In this document: in pieces, positions 1 through 12,684 of the stretch
Numbering within the stretch: the first letter of the stretch is position 1
Layout of the letters: the number at the start of each line of letters is the position of its first letter
From: Staphylotrichum longicolle
Lineage: Eukaryota > Ascomycota > Sordariomycetes > Sordariales > Chaetomiaceae
Direction of reading: 5' to 3'
DNA: 64,000 nucleotides
Assembly (NCBI GenBank): GCA_019096155.1
Contig: JAHCVI010000003.1
Span: forward strand, 806,001 to 870,000
Made by a program: the position numbers and the translations under genes
Notes under the pieces: model-generated
The model's database searches: none
Seen by the model: only the letters and a program-made list of their open reading frames with translations
What the model was told of the DNA's origin: nothing

Positions 1-2500
1 CCAGAGATGTTGAGAAAGGCTGATGTCATGTAGGTCAATCTTCGGTCAAGTACCTATGTATTCACACTGATGACTAACTGGCCAGACAGTCTTGTGAGCT
101 ACAACGAGATTTCAAATGCCTTTCCCTCAAATACGGCGCTCAAAGAAATCGCTGGCAAGGACCTGAACGAGGAAGAGTGGTTGGAAGAATATGACAAGCT
201 CCTGGGCGAGTTGTTCAAGATAGATTTCTTCCGGGTGGTTCTTGATGAAGGGCACGCAATCAGAAACCACAAGACCAAAAGTTTGTCTCTTCCTTCTCTT
301 GCCATGGCCACGTCACAAACCTAACATCCCTCACCAGCCGCAAGAGCTTGCATCAACCTGACCAGCAAATATCGGTGGATCTTGACTGGCACCCCTCTTC
401 ATAATAACATTGAAGGTACGCTTATGACAGCCTGAGAGATTGGAGTTTGTTCTTGTCTTGAAGCTGACCCAGTTCTTCTAGAATTCTACGCATACTTCCG
501 TTTCCTTGGGGTTCACTGGGCGAATGACCTGGACCACTTCACCAAGCAATTCGGCAACATTAAAGAGGTGTGAAGTGATCCGCCCAATAACAATTTTTAT
601 GCACCATGCTAAATCAAGCGTATTCCTAGGATGATGCCAGGGAGAGGTTAAACGCTATCCTTACCAGTCTTATGCTCCGGAGGTAACCACAAACGCTTCC
701 CGAGGTTGTGTCGAGGCGTTGGGCCAGTGCTAACTTAACACAGACGCGTCGATGATACGTTTCTTGGTGTTCCGATTCTGGAGATCCCTCCGCCTCATCC
801 GCCCAAGATGATTTTCGTGGATCTGACCACTGAAGAGCGGTTGATTTACCGGTATGTCTGTCTCAGTCTTGTCTCTTCTTTCATCTCATCCTGCCACCTG
901 CACAGGCGTGCTCTGCATGATCTCCTCTGGTGCTGACTGACTAGCAAAGACGTCTGGAGAGCCGGTTTAGGGACAACATCAGCACGCATCTCAAAGCCGG
1001 CATTGCCGAGAAGAAGATCAACACATATCTGGCGTACCTTACTCGTTTGCGGCAGGCAGTGGCACACCCCTTTCTTTTGGAAGGTGTTCTTCAGGCGAAT
1101 TTCACCTTGGAGGACTTCCACTACCTTCGGCAGCAACTTTCGGAGAGTGGTGGAAAGACGCCTATGCATCACCAAGTACAACGCTGGATGACAATGGAAT
1201 ACGAAGAGCGCGCCAGAAGGGAGGGCGGCACGGTGAGCTTTGGAAAGAGCCGTTTCGGCTACGCCTTCGACATGAATGCGGAACTGGAGGAAATGGAGGC
1301 CAGGAAGTCAATGAGGGAGGTAATCTGCCGCATCTGCTATGATGTCCCCACTGATCCCAGGATCACCGATGTAAGTGCTTCCAAATGAAACAGACCAGGA
1401 AGGATTCTAACCAGCTCTCTGCTAGTGTGGGCACACCTTTTGCGAAGACTGCATTGCTGGGGCTCTTCAGGTGAAGGCCTGTTGCCCAACCTGCAAGACC
1501 GTGCTCTGGCAAGTGGACGCACTGAATGAGCCGGATGAGACAGTCGACGAGCAGAGCGAGGACGAGAATGCCAGCCGGAAAACCAGGAGAAAGAAGAAAA
1601 AGTCTGAAGAAGACCGGGAAGTCGGCGACGACGAGAACTTGGTTCAGCCCAAGATGAAGGACAGCTCGAAGTGGGTTAAAGAATATGACAGGAATTTCCC
1701 CGACAAAGAGCTGTGTGCCAGCGCCAAAACCATCGCCGTCAAGAACCAGATCCTGATCTGGCAGGGGGAAGCCCCCGAAGACAAAATCATTGGTGAGCTA
1801 TGAAGTCCCAGCACTTCCATCATGGCATTTGTTCGCTAACACGTTCCGAAGTCTTTGTCAACTGGACCAAACTCGGCTGCATCATCGGTCGGGTGCTCTA
1901 CGAAGAAGGGATTCGCTTCCTCTACTCCTTCGGGGACCTGACCCGAGGTCAAAAGGACGCGGCCATCGCGAAGTTCCAGAGCGACCCCGGCATCAAAGTT
2001 CTGGTACGTTAACTACCGAATTGAACCACCACCAACTTCTTCAACCCAACCTTTCTCTAAGCCGTCAACTAACCAACAATACACCATCCCAGGTCCCCTC
2101 CATCCGCTGCGGCGGTCAAGCCCTCAACCTCAGCTTTGCCAATCGAGTCATCTCCGTCGACCAGTGGTGGAACACGGCGATGGAGAACCAGGCCTTTGGC
2201 CGAGTGCACCGCATCGGCCAGGACAAGACGACCTACTTTGTCAAGATCGCCGTCAAAGATAGCATCGACGAGGGTTTGCTGCAGATGCAGCAGGGAAAAG
2301 ACCGGATGATTGCCAAGGCGCTGCAGGAGGGTGTGCGCCGCAAAGCTGCGCCGACGCTGGAAGAGCTGCTCAGGCTCTTTGGGGTGGAAAGGGATGCGGA
2401 GGGGACTGGTGGGGAGGAGGCAGCGCACGGAGAAGGGGAGGAGGCAGTGCACGGAGGAGGGGAGGAGGGGAGGGGAACGAGGCGCGGGGGGATGAAGTGA
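1..2500 (+). CDS. RING-finger SNF2-family DNA translocase (Rad5/HLTF-like), 5'-truncated
   Basis: C-terminal 630 residues of an SNF2 ATPase cut by the window edge. Exons read as <1-29, 90-280, 338-415, 482-567, 630-682, 744-851, 950-1370, 1426-1792, 1852-2003 and 2093-2500; they sum to an exact multiple of three. Visible in order: motif II VVLDEGHAIRN, motif III WILTGTPLHNN, a C3HC4 RING (CRICYDVPTDPRITDCGHTFC then CPTC) between the two helicase halves, and the C-terminal lobe with QWWNTAMENQAFGRVHRIGQ. A RING inside the SNF2 fold is the Rad5/Rad16/HLTF arrangement, which couples DNA translocation to ubiquitin ligation in post-replication or excision repair. The N-terminus and Walker A motif are off the window, so the subfamily is unsettled. 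The ATG at 70 lies inside the first intron and is not a start. The C-terminal tail (about 2390-2490) is a low-complexity Glu/Gly-rich stretch. Confidence 0.9.
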
Positions 2501-3240
2501 CTGAGGCAGGGGATGGGGTGGAGGGTGGGGAGATGTAAAGGTGAGGTAGACATTTCGTTTTGGAGGTTCTGGTGGTTCTGCTTGGGAGCAGACTGGGCGT
2601 TAGGAAAACCTAGGCTATGATACCCAATGACATCGAGAGCGTGGGAATAGTTTAGGCCGGTGATTTAGCTCTAATAGACACACTAAGGATCCGTTAACCC
2701 AGACGACATAGGGAAAACGAATGCTTCAAGTGTCACAGTCAACCAGGTAAGGTATCTGCTGCTAACAACCTAATTTGCCCTGACAACTACATGGGAGGGT
2801 GATTTAATCTCAGCTTGTAAAGTGTGATCCATTAGAATTTGCAAACACCAGAACAACCCTAGGGGTGCTCTCGTGAAGCCTCGTATGTTCTTGTTGTCAC
2901 TGCCAAGCGACGGCTTTCTTATCATACCTCCATGGTCCATCGAAATCTAAAGAAAGCGATCCGGAGATAATAGAACATGAGAGGGTGGGGTGAGCCGGAG
3001 TTACGCTGAAGAAGAGAAAACCCGAGTGATGACAAAGCAGAAAGCGAGAAGGTCCACAAAAAGGGCTGCAAGACAAAGTCGCGAGAGAAGGCTCAGGAGA
3101 GGTGACGTCGTGGAGTTCTTGTTTATGTCGAGTCCAACATTACCCGGATAAATAACACTCGTGGCCCCCAACCCAAAGCTCATTCCCCCAGTTGGCCTCT
3201 CAACTCTCAAGAAACACCCTTCTTACCCCCGAGATCAACA
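2501..3240. other. intergenic, 740 bp
   Basis: It holds the 3' flank of the SNF2 gene and the 5' flank of the dehydrogenase gene. A GGATAAATAA stretch near 3147 is a weak TATA-like candidate about 90 bp before the dehydrogenase ATG. No coding or structured feature was recognised. Confidence 0.5.
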
Positions 3241-4403
3241 ATGACTCTCAACGGAAAGCTCGTGCTCTTGGTTTGTCAAAAGCTTCCAAACGCCTCAGCA
3301 TGCAACTAATCAATCGCCTGTGCTTCCCAGACCGGGGCGTCTATGGGCATTGGCGAGGCCATCGGCAACGCCCTAGCAGCTGCCGGTGCCAACTTGATTC
3401 TCATATCCCGTTCCGAGGACAAACTCAAGGCTATCTCAGCCAAGTTCACAGCCTCATACCCCGCACAAAGATTCAGTTACCAAGCAGTCGACATTGGAAA
3501 CCACGACTTGGTTGACAAGGCGATTTCGTCAGCCATCGAGGAGCTCGGACACATTGATATTTTGATCAATAACGTGAGTTTTCTATGACTCGTTGGTCAC
3601 TGTTTGGCCAGCAGTGTCCAGGAGCAACATTGAACGAATTACTGACCTTCATGTCCCAGGCTGGACTGGCTCTTGGTGCTCCAAAACCGTTCCCTGACCT
3701 TAGCATTCCGGATATCACGACCATGATTGGTGCCAACGTCAACGGAATGATGTGGGTAACACATTCTGTTCTCAACCGCTCAATGCGTGTGCAGGACCCT
3801 CCTCGCGGGACTATCCTCAATATCACGTCTGTCACTGGACTTGAGGTGCCTCCATTTCCTGGCGAGACGGTCTATCATGCATCCAAAGCCTTCCAGGAAG
3901 GCTTCACCAACGCCCTCCGCAACGAGCTGAGCGGAACGAACATTAAAGTCCTCGCTTTACGGCCTGGCTGCGTTGCAACCAACTTTCACTCTCAGCGTGT
4001 TGGACATGACCAGCAGTTGTACGAGTCATTCTTTGAGGGCTTTGAGTGAGTGTGCAATTTTCTCCCATCCTTTTAGCAGACATCATTTGGTATCAATTAC
4101 TGTCACCACAGTCTAGTCTCATCCACCTGACCGTGCTTGGAACTCACGGCTAACACCCCTTGCTTGTCAGCCCACTGGTTGCTCAGGATATTGCCCAAGC
4201 TGCAGTGTACATGTTGGATCAGCCACTGAACGTGTCTATCAAGGCTCTGGATGTTGTCCCTTCCGGTATGTCGCCGTATCTTCTTCACATTGTGCATCAT
4301 CATGTCTTTAGGTCAATGCTGATCACCTGTGTGGTATGGAAAAGCCCAACGATCACTCAATGTATTCGATCGGACATGGGCAGAGCGCAACAAACAGCAA
4401 TGA
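3241..4403 (+). CDS. short-chain dehydrogenase/reductase (classical SDR, YMR226C-like)
   Basis: Five exons (3241-3270, 3331-3573, 3660-4045, 4171-4265, 4345-4403) give 270 residues, the usual SDR size. The first intron interrupts the cofactor loop: MTLNGKLVLL is joined to TGASMGIGEA, giving the TGxxxGxG nucleotide-binding motif at about residues 11-18. NNAG follows near residue 91, and the catalytic S and YHASK tetrad near residues 150-165. The short last exon ends FDRTWAERNKQQ, like the C-terminus of the yeast YMR226C/serine dehydrogenase branch. Those enzymes are cytosolic NADP-dependent oxidoreductases acting on hydroxy acids and small alcohols; the substrate here cannot be read from sequence. 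The start has an ACAATG context directly after a long 5' flank. Confidence 0.9.
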
Positions 4404-5976
4404 CTGTCTACGTGCGACTACTGATTTCAAAGATCCTTTTTTTGGTGGAACAGAACACCAGACTGAAGGACATGATGTGAGAAGTGTTGGCATCCACAAG
4501 GCCGAGAAGAATTATTATAATTCATAAAGCTCGTTGTTCTGTCATCTCACTTCTTTCGTTCCAAAAAGAAACAAGCCGGAACTCCCATGCCATTTCACCA
4601 AACATCATTGATGGGTATTAGCTAGTTCTGAAGAATAAGACAGGGGAAAAAGCTGTCGCAAGAAACCATCTCCCTTCACCCTTTCTGTCAGCTGTTAGAC
4701 GTTCAGCCTAGCTTGCTCGCATGGGCCACATCCCGAGACACACGCTAACCTTACCATCACCGCACCACCACCCGGCCAGACCCTTTTCCCTTCAACAGTG
4801 CACAGCTCGGGTCACGCGACACCTTTCCCTTTACCCCTTCCGCGTTTCCCCTCCCTTTCGCTTTGCCCCTTCCCCCCCCCCCCTTTCCCCCACACCCCGG
4901 CTCCTCACCCGCCCCTCGACCCATCCAGCCTCACATCTCCACCTACCCTAGAGCCTAGATACCTACCCTAAACAGGCGCCAGTGGCAACGACTTGCCCCC
5001 AACTCTGAACAAACACACAACCCGAGTTTGCGCACCGTGCCACGGTTGCACAGCACAGCAGCAAGCAGCAGGGTTTCCCCAAGATCGTGGCGTTCTTGGG
5101 GGGGCAACGTGCCGCAGCACCACCGACGCGCGGCGCGCCCCGCCAAGTCCCATTGCAGCCAGTCGGATTATTCCGACGGCGGTTCGACCAAGCCCACCTC
5201 ATGCAACATGTAAACCTTCCCATTTTAGGGGACTGGGGTACCACCACCCGGCTGGCACTGGCTAGCGTTACGCGCGGCGGCCGGCCGGGCGCTGCGCTGC
5301 CCTGTGCTGATGTGCTGATGTGCGGTGCGGTTGCGGTGTGTGGGGAAGGGCGGTCTGCATTCGCGGTGCAGGGGGGGCTCAGGGAAGAGGAGGGGGAGAT
5401 CTTGGTTTGCACATGCGGGTTTCCCGTTTGGGGCATCCGTGGGGGTCATGCGGTTGTTGCCCATCAGTGCTTTGCTGGGTGGGCTTGGTGCCTTGGGCTG
5501 GCTGGCGTGTGTGTGGTGCCAGGTGGTGGCATCGTGACACAAACGTTACAAACGTCAGAGCGGGGGAAGGGGGGCCCAGGGGGTGATTGGGTTTTTTCGA
5601 CTGGAGCTGGGGCTGTGAAGGTGAGGTGAGTTGGGCAGAGGGTTACTTGGGTGCAGAATACCTGAGTTGGGTGTTTGGTGGTTGCGGAGGTGAGCGTTTG
5701 AGAGGGTAAATCAAGTAGGGTAGTGAGTGACACGGGGTGAGGAGATATGGGTTGAATTGGTTGTTGTGGTGCGGAGGTTCATAGAAATCATCATTTGAAT
5801 GGGCTGTTACGGAGCGGATTGTTGAATGCACTCGCAAGATGTGAGAGTATCAAGTAGCAAGACGAAAACCAAGACTTCCAACGAATTGAGACAACCAGGA
5901 ATTGAATGTGCAAAATGCGCAGTATGTTCCAAAGAAAAGTCTTAGATACACCATTCAGATGCTCATGGGAAACTCC
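4404..5976. other. intergenic, 1.6 kb with C-rich and G-rich low complexity
   Basis: It lies between convergent genes. Strongly skewed tracts are present: C-rich on the + strand about 4740-4960, including a run of 10 C near 4874, and G-rich about 5320-5600. Open frames occur in all directions there, as expected of GC-skewed DNA, but none shows a recognisable domain. I see no gene. Confidence 0.5.
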
Positions 5977-7063
5977 TCAGCCAGGTGCATCCTCCATGGC
6001 TGTTGAGATGGCCGCACTCTCCGCCCCGTCGCCGCGGCATCGGCACTCTTCCACCTTCCGCTCCGCTTCCTTCAGCCTCTTTGCCATCTCCTTGTTTCTC
6101 TCCTTCAGGTCCTTGATGAACCCCACCGCCATCTCGACAATGTCGAGTTTGCTGCTCGGCACGCCGGGTCGAACCACAAAATCCGGCTCCTTCTGTGACT
6201 GGGACCGGGAATGCTCGTCGCCGCCATCTTCAGACGGCAGCAGCTTCTGTATCTCCCGTATCGCAATTGTCAGCCTGTTCCGGCGAGTCTTCTCTGATAG
6301 TTTGTGAGCAATCCTCTTCGAGTTGACCTTGGACGAGGAGGAGCTGTCGCGGTAGGTGATCTCGATCTCGCCTCCGGTGCCAACCGGGGGTTCGTGCGCC
6401 GGCGGCGGGGGGAAAAAGGCGGCAACAGGATCTGTGTGATCGAGCCAGTCCGTGTTGTAATCAAAGTCGGGAATGTAGGGTCTGTCTAAGCGGCCGGTTG
6501 GGTGGTGTGGCAACGGAGACGCGGCTACTGTGGTGGGCTTGGCCACTCGGTGAGTGCTTTGTCGCCCGGCCTTCTTGGAGGACGTTAATGTAGGCAACGG
6601 TGGACAGAACTCCTCCGGGCTGTCATTGGGGCTCTGCATCGAGTCGGAATCATCCTCGCCCTGGACTTCGGGGTGTGCGGGTTGCCAGAATACATTTCCG
6701 GGGGGCTGCTGCTCGGGAAAAGAGGTCCATTCTGCCTGTGAGGGGACAGTCGTCTGTGGGAATGGATTGGGGATGGCACTATGGTCGACTAGCGGGTTGT
6801 GGGAATGTATCTTGAAATCCGTTAGCCTAGGTAGAGTAGAAAAGAGTCCAAGTCTCGGTTTGAAGACTTACGAGATTGTGGTGGAGGAAAGGACGGCCCT
6901 GGCCGGGCCAACCTTGCGAGGGGATCTCGACGGCGGGCTGGTAGCGTTCGGGTCCAATACCCGAGAATGGGGCCTTATCGTCGTCGAGGTGCCTTTCAGG
7001 AAAGGAGCTCTCAGCCCCAAGATCAGGGCTGTAGGCCATGCGGCCGGCAGCATCCGACTGCAT
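5977..7063 (-). CDS. bHLH transcription factor
   Basis: Two exons (6872-7063 and 5977-6810, intron 6811-6871 with GTAAGT donor and a GCTAAC branch site) encode 341 residues. The C-terminal third carries a basic helix-loop-helix. The basic region KRIAHKLSEKTRRNR has the H-x3-E-x3-R DNA-contact pattern expected for E-box (CANNTG) binding. Helix 1 is RLTIAIREIQKLLP, then a charged loop of about 30 residues, then helix 2 SKLDIVEMAVGFIKDL running into a heptad-like Lys/Glu-rich segment. The first 220 residues are Pro/Ser-rich and probably disordered. The unusually long loop recalls fungal Pho4/NUC-1-type or SREBP-like factors, but I cannot choose between them. The start is the first ATG in frame (7063); a second Met follows nine codons later. 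Confidence 0.85.
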
Positions 7064-9074
7064 TCCGATCTTCTTATCGCTCCGACGTCACTGGAGATCC
7101 TGTCTGGTTGAAATGCAAGCAATCCCGGTGGTGCAGGGACTTGGTTACAGTGGTTGAGGGCTGACGCAAGAGAGGTGCATGCTTGCGTTCTTTCAAGTTC
7201 CCTGCGGCTTTCTGCATCATGGCGAGGACGTAGCGAGCACACCATCGTCGAGGGCTACGAGGCCATCATAAGCGACGGTGACGAGCCGCCCAGGCTCCGG
7301 CGACCCGAGGCAACCCAGCTTCGGGCCGTAGTGGTCCCGGTTACCCCCATCTTGCGTGGCGGAGGCCGACGCATTGGCAACGACTGAGACATGCCAGATG
7401 AAGCAAATAACCTGCCTTGCACCAGTGTAAGATGGGGGACAAAAAGAATTCGCCACGTAAACACAATGTAAGGTCCGGCAGCATGCGCTTGCGCGATAGG
7501 TTGACCTAGCTAGTCGCCCTTACGTGCCAGACTGGAGAACGCACAGGATGGTCGACCTGCATTGCGTAAGAAGGCGTGATAACGCCACGGATACAGGGAA
7601 GCCCGGTCACGAGCCCAATCTCCTCACCAGCACCTCTCCTTACCCCAGAGCGGTGTAAAACTTAATGTTAGTTCCAGTGCAGTGAGGCCTCAAACCATAG
7701 GGTTTTGATTTGGATGAAGGCCTCTCGAAGTTTTCAGGGCAGACTCTCCCATACCTTCGGTGTGTAGTGTCCAGCTCACCTAGAATGCCCCTTCGCATCA
7801 CTCCGTTCCCTTTGATGCGGAATCTTTGAGGCGAATGCAACTATTCAGCCGGCTCCTCAGTTCGTCGATCCCAACCCTCTCCGAGAGCGGGTGATGATGC
7901 GCAAGCAGGGGAGAAACTTGGCCGTCTCGTGAAGTCTTCACTCTCGTCCAAGACCGCCTCTGACATCAAACCTTGCAATCTCGGGGATCCCGACCTGAAG
8001 GCACGTCAACGAGGTTGGCTGCAAGTCGGCAATCTCAGCTTCCATCTTGGTTTCCAGGCCGAACTGACGTCTCCGCGGCGGCAAGTCCCACCCTCTTCTC
8101 CCACGGCTCTGGGCATCCCGATCCGCAGGAACTGACTACCACCCATCATCGGGTGCCCCCATCGTCCACCATGCCGTCTCACGCGCATATCGAGATGGGC
8201 GCTTCCACGAGGCTCGCCATCGCACCAAGCTGCCGGGTCTGATCGAGAATCTGTCTTTCTCAGGTTTCCAGAAAAAGCCCGAGACTGCCGGATCAGGCCT
8301 GGAATCCGATCTTGGAGAGCTGAGTGTCTCAATCCCGCCACGGAACCACGTTCATTACCGCGCTGCTGGGACCTGGACCTTGGGTGAGCCGGAGCTGGGG
8401 GCGGGCCTGGCGGGGTGAGATTGCGGGCGGGCTGGCCAGCTCGCGTGCTGCCTGCACGGTGGTGGGAATGGTTGGCCGTCGAAGAATCGTGCTCAATCGC
8501 GCAAGAGAACCCCTGAAATGTCGTCATGCGCAATTGGGGGGGGCGGCTCTCCCTTTTGTCTCCTTTCAGCGGGAGGCATGCTGCGGGCTGCCCCCACGTT
8601 CTAACTAAACTCTGACAAAGGAGCAGTCTTGGGAGATGAGGATGGGCTTATGGGAAGGGCCCAAAAAAGCCACCGAGCGACCATTTTCTCTCGTTGTTGC
8701 GTCGAGAACAGAACAATAAAAGTCCAGGCGGCGGCTGGAAGGAGCAAGTTGAATTGGATGAGAGGCTCCGAAAATGGTGTCATCGAGCTGCCCGCACCTT
8801 GCAGCCAATCACGGCCCAGTACCGAGCGAATGAGGGGTCGTGTCAGTGGGCGAACTTGCCAAAAGGGGACGCCGCCGGGGAAGGCACCTGCAGCCATCAA
8901 GCCCACAGAGCACGTTGTTCCTGCCCGACCAGGGCGCATTTCAGGTCAGCCAAGAGATTGCGACACGACGCCATGGAAAGAGCACGCAGAACTGTGGCTT
9001 TTCGCCATCTGCACCTCCAAGAGTCCAAGACCGACTTCACTGCGCGCGCGTGTCGTGCCCAGCGTCGTGCCCAG

Positions 9075-9101
9075 CTGCCCAGGCTGCCCAGGCTGCCCAG
9101 G
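9075..9101. repeat. short tandem repeat, CTGCCCAGG x3
   Basis: Three perfect copies of the 9-mer CTGCCCAGG, preceded by two imperfect GTGCCCAG units. It is in non-coding DNA and has no evident function. Confidence 0.8.
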
Positions 9102-10020
9102 ACGGCGCCGCAGAGCAACAAGCTTCCCAAGCTTCCTGGGGAAACTCTTGGTCTTGCACGGGGAGCGGAAGCACGCGTTGCCCAGAGATCGTGAGGCTCA
9201 ATTTGACGTCTGCCGAGCCATCTGTGGCGACGACATGGCAAAAACATCACGATCTGGGCCACGGAGACGACATCTATGATCGCATGTGAGAGGACCACAA
9301 TGGACCACAATGGAGGTGTACGCCATGTCACGTCTTGGGAGGAGCCGAACCCCATTCTTTATGTCTGGGGGGCTTGAAAAAAGCGACTAACTCGACGGTT
9401 CCCCTCCCCGTCCACGCTCTGGGCCCTTTCTGCAGCACGCCGAAGTCCCGGAGAGGAATACTTTCTCGGGAGGGCCCACCGCGGACCTTAAGCATATCTG
9501 CTCTGTTTGGCGAATTACAACCGCCCGTTGGCTCTCGAACACCCCGTCTCGGTATTGCTCGCCGGGATCATCCCCCCTTCAGCTGTTACACGGCGCGCAC
9601 TCCAAGGATCAGCAAGGGCTGCCCATTGCCGGGGAAGGTCTCAGTCTGCACGACTGTGTACTCCGTACCCCCCTCCTCTGCACCCTGGCCCGGTCTTCGC
9701 CGCTTACCCGCAGCTTCTCGCGTGGAGGACAGGCGAGCACTTCCCCATTCCCGTGTGTCATCGGGCGCCCGCCAGGCTGGGCAGATCACCGATTGTGGAT
9801 TGCCATCCCGCGGCATCGGCTGTCGTCAACCATCTGCCATCGGACGCGTGCTCGAGCTCTCAGACCCGGAACCTGGTTTGCCACCCCCGGTCGCACGTTC
9901 TCGACCTCCCCGCCTGCCGTAGCAGCTCACACAAAGACCCTCAGCTGAGAGCAGGGGCCGGTCACCGCGCTTGGGGGTCACCCCCAAATCCAGAAGGTCA
10001 AAGGTGTGCGTCCTCGTACA

Positions 10021-10028
10021 TATATAAA
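10021..10028 (+). promoter_or_regulatory. TATA box of the sulfate permease gene
   Basis: TATATAAA lies 77 bp upstream of the ATG at 10106, a usual distance for a fungal core promoter with a short leader. Confidence 0.65.
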
Positions 10029-10105
10029 GTTCGACCTGCGGGTCATCTCTGTCTCCTGCTGCAACCTCACCCTCGACGCGACCCACACCGACACGGTCTC
10101 CCAAC

Positions 10106-12684
10106 ATGGCTGCGACAAAGACGTCCGACCGCGTCAAGAGGTTCTTGGGGATCGATCCCGACCAGACCCTCAACGACACCTCCTTCTACGATGATGGCTC
10201 GTACGTCGAGGAGGAGCCCTCCGTCAGGGAGGCCCTGCTGGAGCTCTTCCCCACGATCCCCGGCATCCTGAGGTACCTCCATGAGCTCTTCCCATTCCTC
10301 GGATGGATCTTCCACTACAACTTGACATGGCTCTTGGGTGACTTTATCGCCGGTAAGCGCAACATGCAGCAGCCCACAGCTCCTTGACGCGGTGAACCTA
10401 ACGACCAACAGGTGTGACCGTCGGCTTCGTCGTCGTGCCTCAGGGTATGGCGTACGCCCTCCTGGCCAACCTGCCTCCCGAATATGGCCTGTACACTTCG
10501 TTCGTCGGCTTCCTGCTTTACTGGGCTTTCGCTACGTCCAAGGACATTACCATCGGTGTAGGTGCACCCTTCTCCACGAGAAGATCTTGCTCTAACTTGG
10601 AGACAGGCCGTCGCCGTCATGTCAACCATTGTCGGAAACATCATCCTCAATGTGCAGAAGACGAATCCCGATCTCAGTGCTGAAACCATCGCCCGGTCTC
10701 TGGCACTCATTTCCGGCATCGTGCTTCTCTTTTTGGGTCTGATTAGGGCCGGCTTCCTTGTCGAGTTCATCCCCCTCGTTGCCATCGGCGCATTCATGAC
10801 GGGCTCGGCCATCAGCATCGCCGCCGGCCAAGTCCCGGGCCTGATGGGCATTTCTGGTGTCAACACGCGCGAGGCAACCTACCTCGTCATCATCAACACG
10901 CTGAAAGCCCTGCCAAGGACCAAGTTGGACGCTGCTATGGGTCTGACTGCGCTGTTCGGCCTCTACTTCATCCGCTGGTTCTGCAACTTTATGGGCAGGA
11001 AGTACCCCAACCGCGCCAAGACGTGGTTCTTCATCTCGACCCTCCGCATGGCTTTCATTGTCATTCTCTACATCCTCGTCAGCTGGCTCGTCAACCGTAA
11101 TGTGAAGAAGTCGTCTGAGGCCAAGTTCAAGATTCTCGGCACTGTTCCAAGCGGTGGGTTCACCCTCAAGCGTTGATGATTCCCATGTGTTCTGACGCCG
11201 GTTTCCTGCAGGTTTCCAACACGTTGGTGCTCCGCGCCTCGACACCGAGATCCTGTCGGCCCTTGGCTCTGACATCCCGACCACCATTCTGGTCCTCTTG
11301 ATTGAGCACATTGCCATCTCCAAGTCGTTCGGTCGTGTCAACAACTACATCATCAACCCTTCCCAGGAACTCGTCGCCATTGGTTTCACCAACGTCTTCG
11401 GGCCGTTCCTCGGCGGCTACCCGGCCACCGGCTCGTTCTCCCGCACTGCCATCAAGGCCAAGGCTGGCGTCAGGACGCCCCTCGCTGGTATCTTTACCGC
11501 TGTCATTGTTCTTCTGGCGCTCTACGCCTTGACGTCCGTCTTCTTCTTCATCCCGTCCGCCGGTCTTTCGGCCATCATTATCCACGCCGTTGGTGATCTC
11601 ATCACGCCTCCGCGGGAAGTGTACAAGTACTGGCAGACCTCGCCGCTCGAGTTCGTCATCTTTTTTGCCGGTGTCTTCGTCTCCATCTTCACTTCGATCG
11701 AGAACGGCATCTACGTGACGGTCGCCGCTTCGGCTGCCCTGCTTCTCTTCCGCGTTGCCAAGAGCCCCGGCAGGTTCCTCGGCAGAGTGCACACCAAGAC
11801 CGTTTCGAGGGACAGTGTCCGTGGCAACGCCGCCCCCAACCCGGATAATCTTGAGGAGAAGTCCCACCCGGCGTTTATCGCCCTCGACCGGACCGACTTG
11901 TCCAACCCGGAGGTTGAGATCAAGTCCCCCTACCCTGGCGTGTTTATCTACCGCTTTGGCGAGGGCCTCAACTACGTGAACTCGGCCCGCCACCTGGACA
12001 ACCTCACCATTTACATCTTCAAGCGCACACGCCGCACCCAGCTCAACAAGTTTGAAAAGCTTGGCGTAAGTGATTTCCATTTTCCTTCTTGTCGACGAGC
12101 AAAGCTCTAACATTTTGCAGGACCGTCCCTGGAACGACCCCGGCCCGCGTCGCGGCAAGGTCGCCAACAGCGACGAGATTGCCGCTCGCCCCACACTGCG
12201 TGCCGTTATTCTCGACTTTACTGCTGTCAACTTCCTCGACGTCACAGCCGCGCAGGCGCTCATCGACCTTCGCAACCAGTTCGACCGGTATGCCGACCCC
12301 GACAGGGTCGAGTGGCATTTCGCCGGTGTCACGAACCGCTGGACTAAGCGATCGCTGGTGGCGAGTGGATTCGGTGCCGAAATTCGGGATCATACCGCCT
12401 CCGAGGACAAGGCTACCGCCGACCTGCTCATCGGTGCTGCGGTGGCGAGCGGGTCGCGAGCTGCTGACACCAAGGGCTCTGAGGTCAATACCAAGTCCAA
12501 GGAGGTGGATCTCGAGGCTGCTGGCGGCGAAATCACGCCCGCGTCGTCGCGCGGCACTGGAAAGAGGCTGGTGCCCCTGTACGGAGTGAACAGGCCGTAC
12601 TTCCACGTCGATGTCGAGACGGCGGTGGCGAGCACGATCCGGAACTTGGAGAGGCGCGGTTCGGACTGGAGCGGTAGAGAATAG
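10106..12684 (+). CDS. sulfate permease (SulP family, STAS domain)
   Basis: Five exons (10106-10352, 10412-10557, 10607-11153, 11212-12065, 12121-12684) give 785 residues. About 12 membrane segments occupy residues 70-550. The family signature appears early (GVTVGFVVVPQGMAYALLA, then PPEYGLYTSFVG) and continues with GAFMTGSAISIAAGQVPGLMG and GGYPATGSFSRTAIKAKAGV. The last exon holds a STAS domain (AVILDFTAVNFLDVTAAQAL), the cytosolic regulatory module of SLC26/SulP proteins. The nearest characterised relatives are Neurospora CYS-13/CYS-14 and yeast Sul1/Sul2, plasma-membrane importers of sulfate for cysteine and methionine synthesis. Such genes are normally induced by sulfur limitation through a CYS3/MetR bZIP factor. 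I did not find a certain CYS3 site, although the upstream gene-free region is long. Confidence 0.95.

Larger units (their letters stand above)
7064..10105. other. gene-free 3.0-kb region upstream of the sulfate permease
   Basis: It lies between the divergent bHLH and sulfate permease genes. Several open frames of 100-216 codons exist on both strands, but none shows a known domain, consistent frame bias or splice-linked neighbours. They overlap one another and look like chance frames in GC-rich DNA. It probably holds the long 5' control regions of both genes. A TATA box lies at its right end. Confidence 0.5.

Noticed and set aside
70..324. ATG-led frame at the left edge as the start of a gene
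   Set aside because: The ATG lies in an intron (30-89). Splicing 29 to 90 joins ADVI to LVSYNEI, the expected SNF2 sequence, so the gene is truncated by the window.
5087..5629. 180-codon frame in the G-rich intergenic region
   Set aside because: All frames are open because of G/C skew, and the translation is Gly/Val/Cys-rich with no structure.
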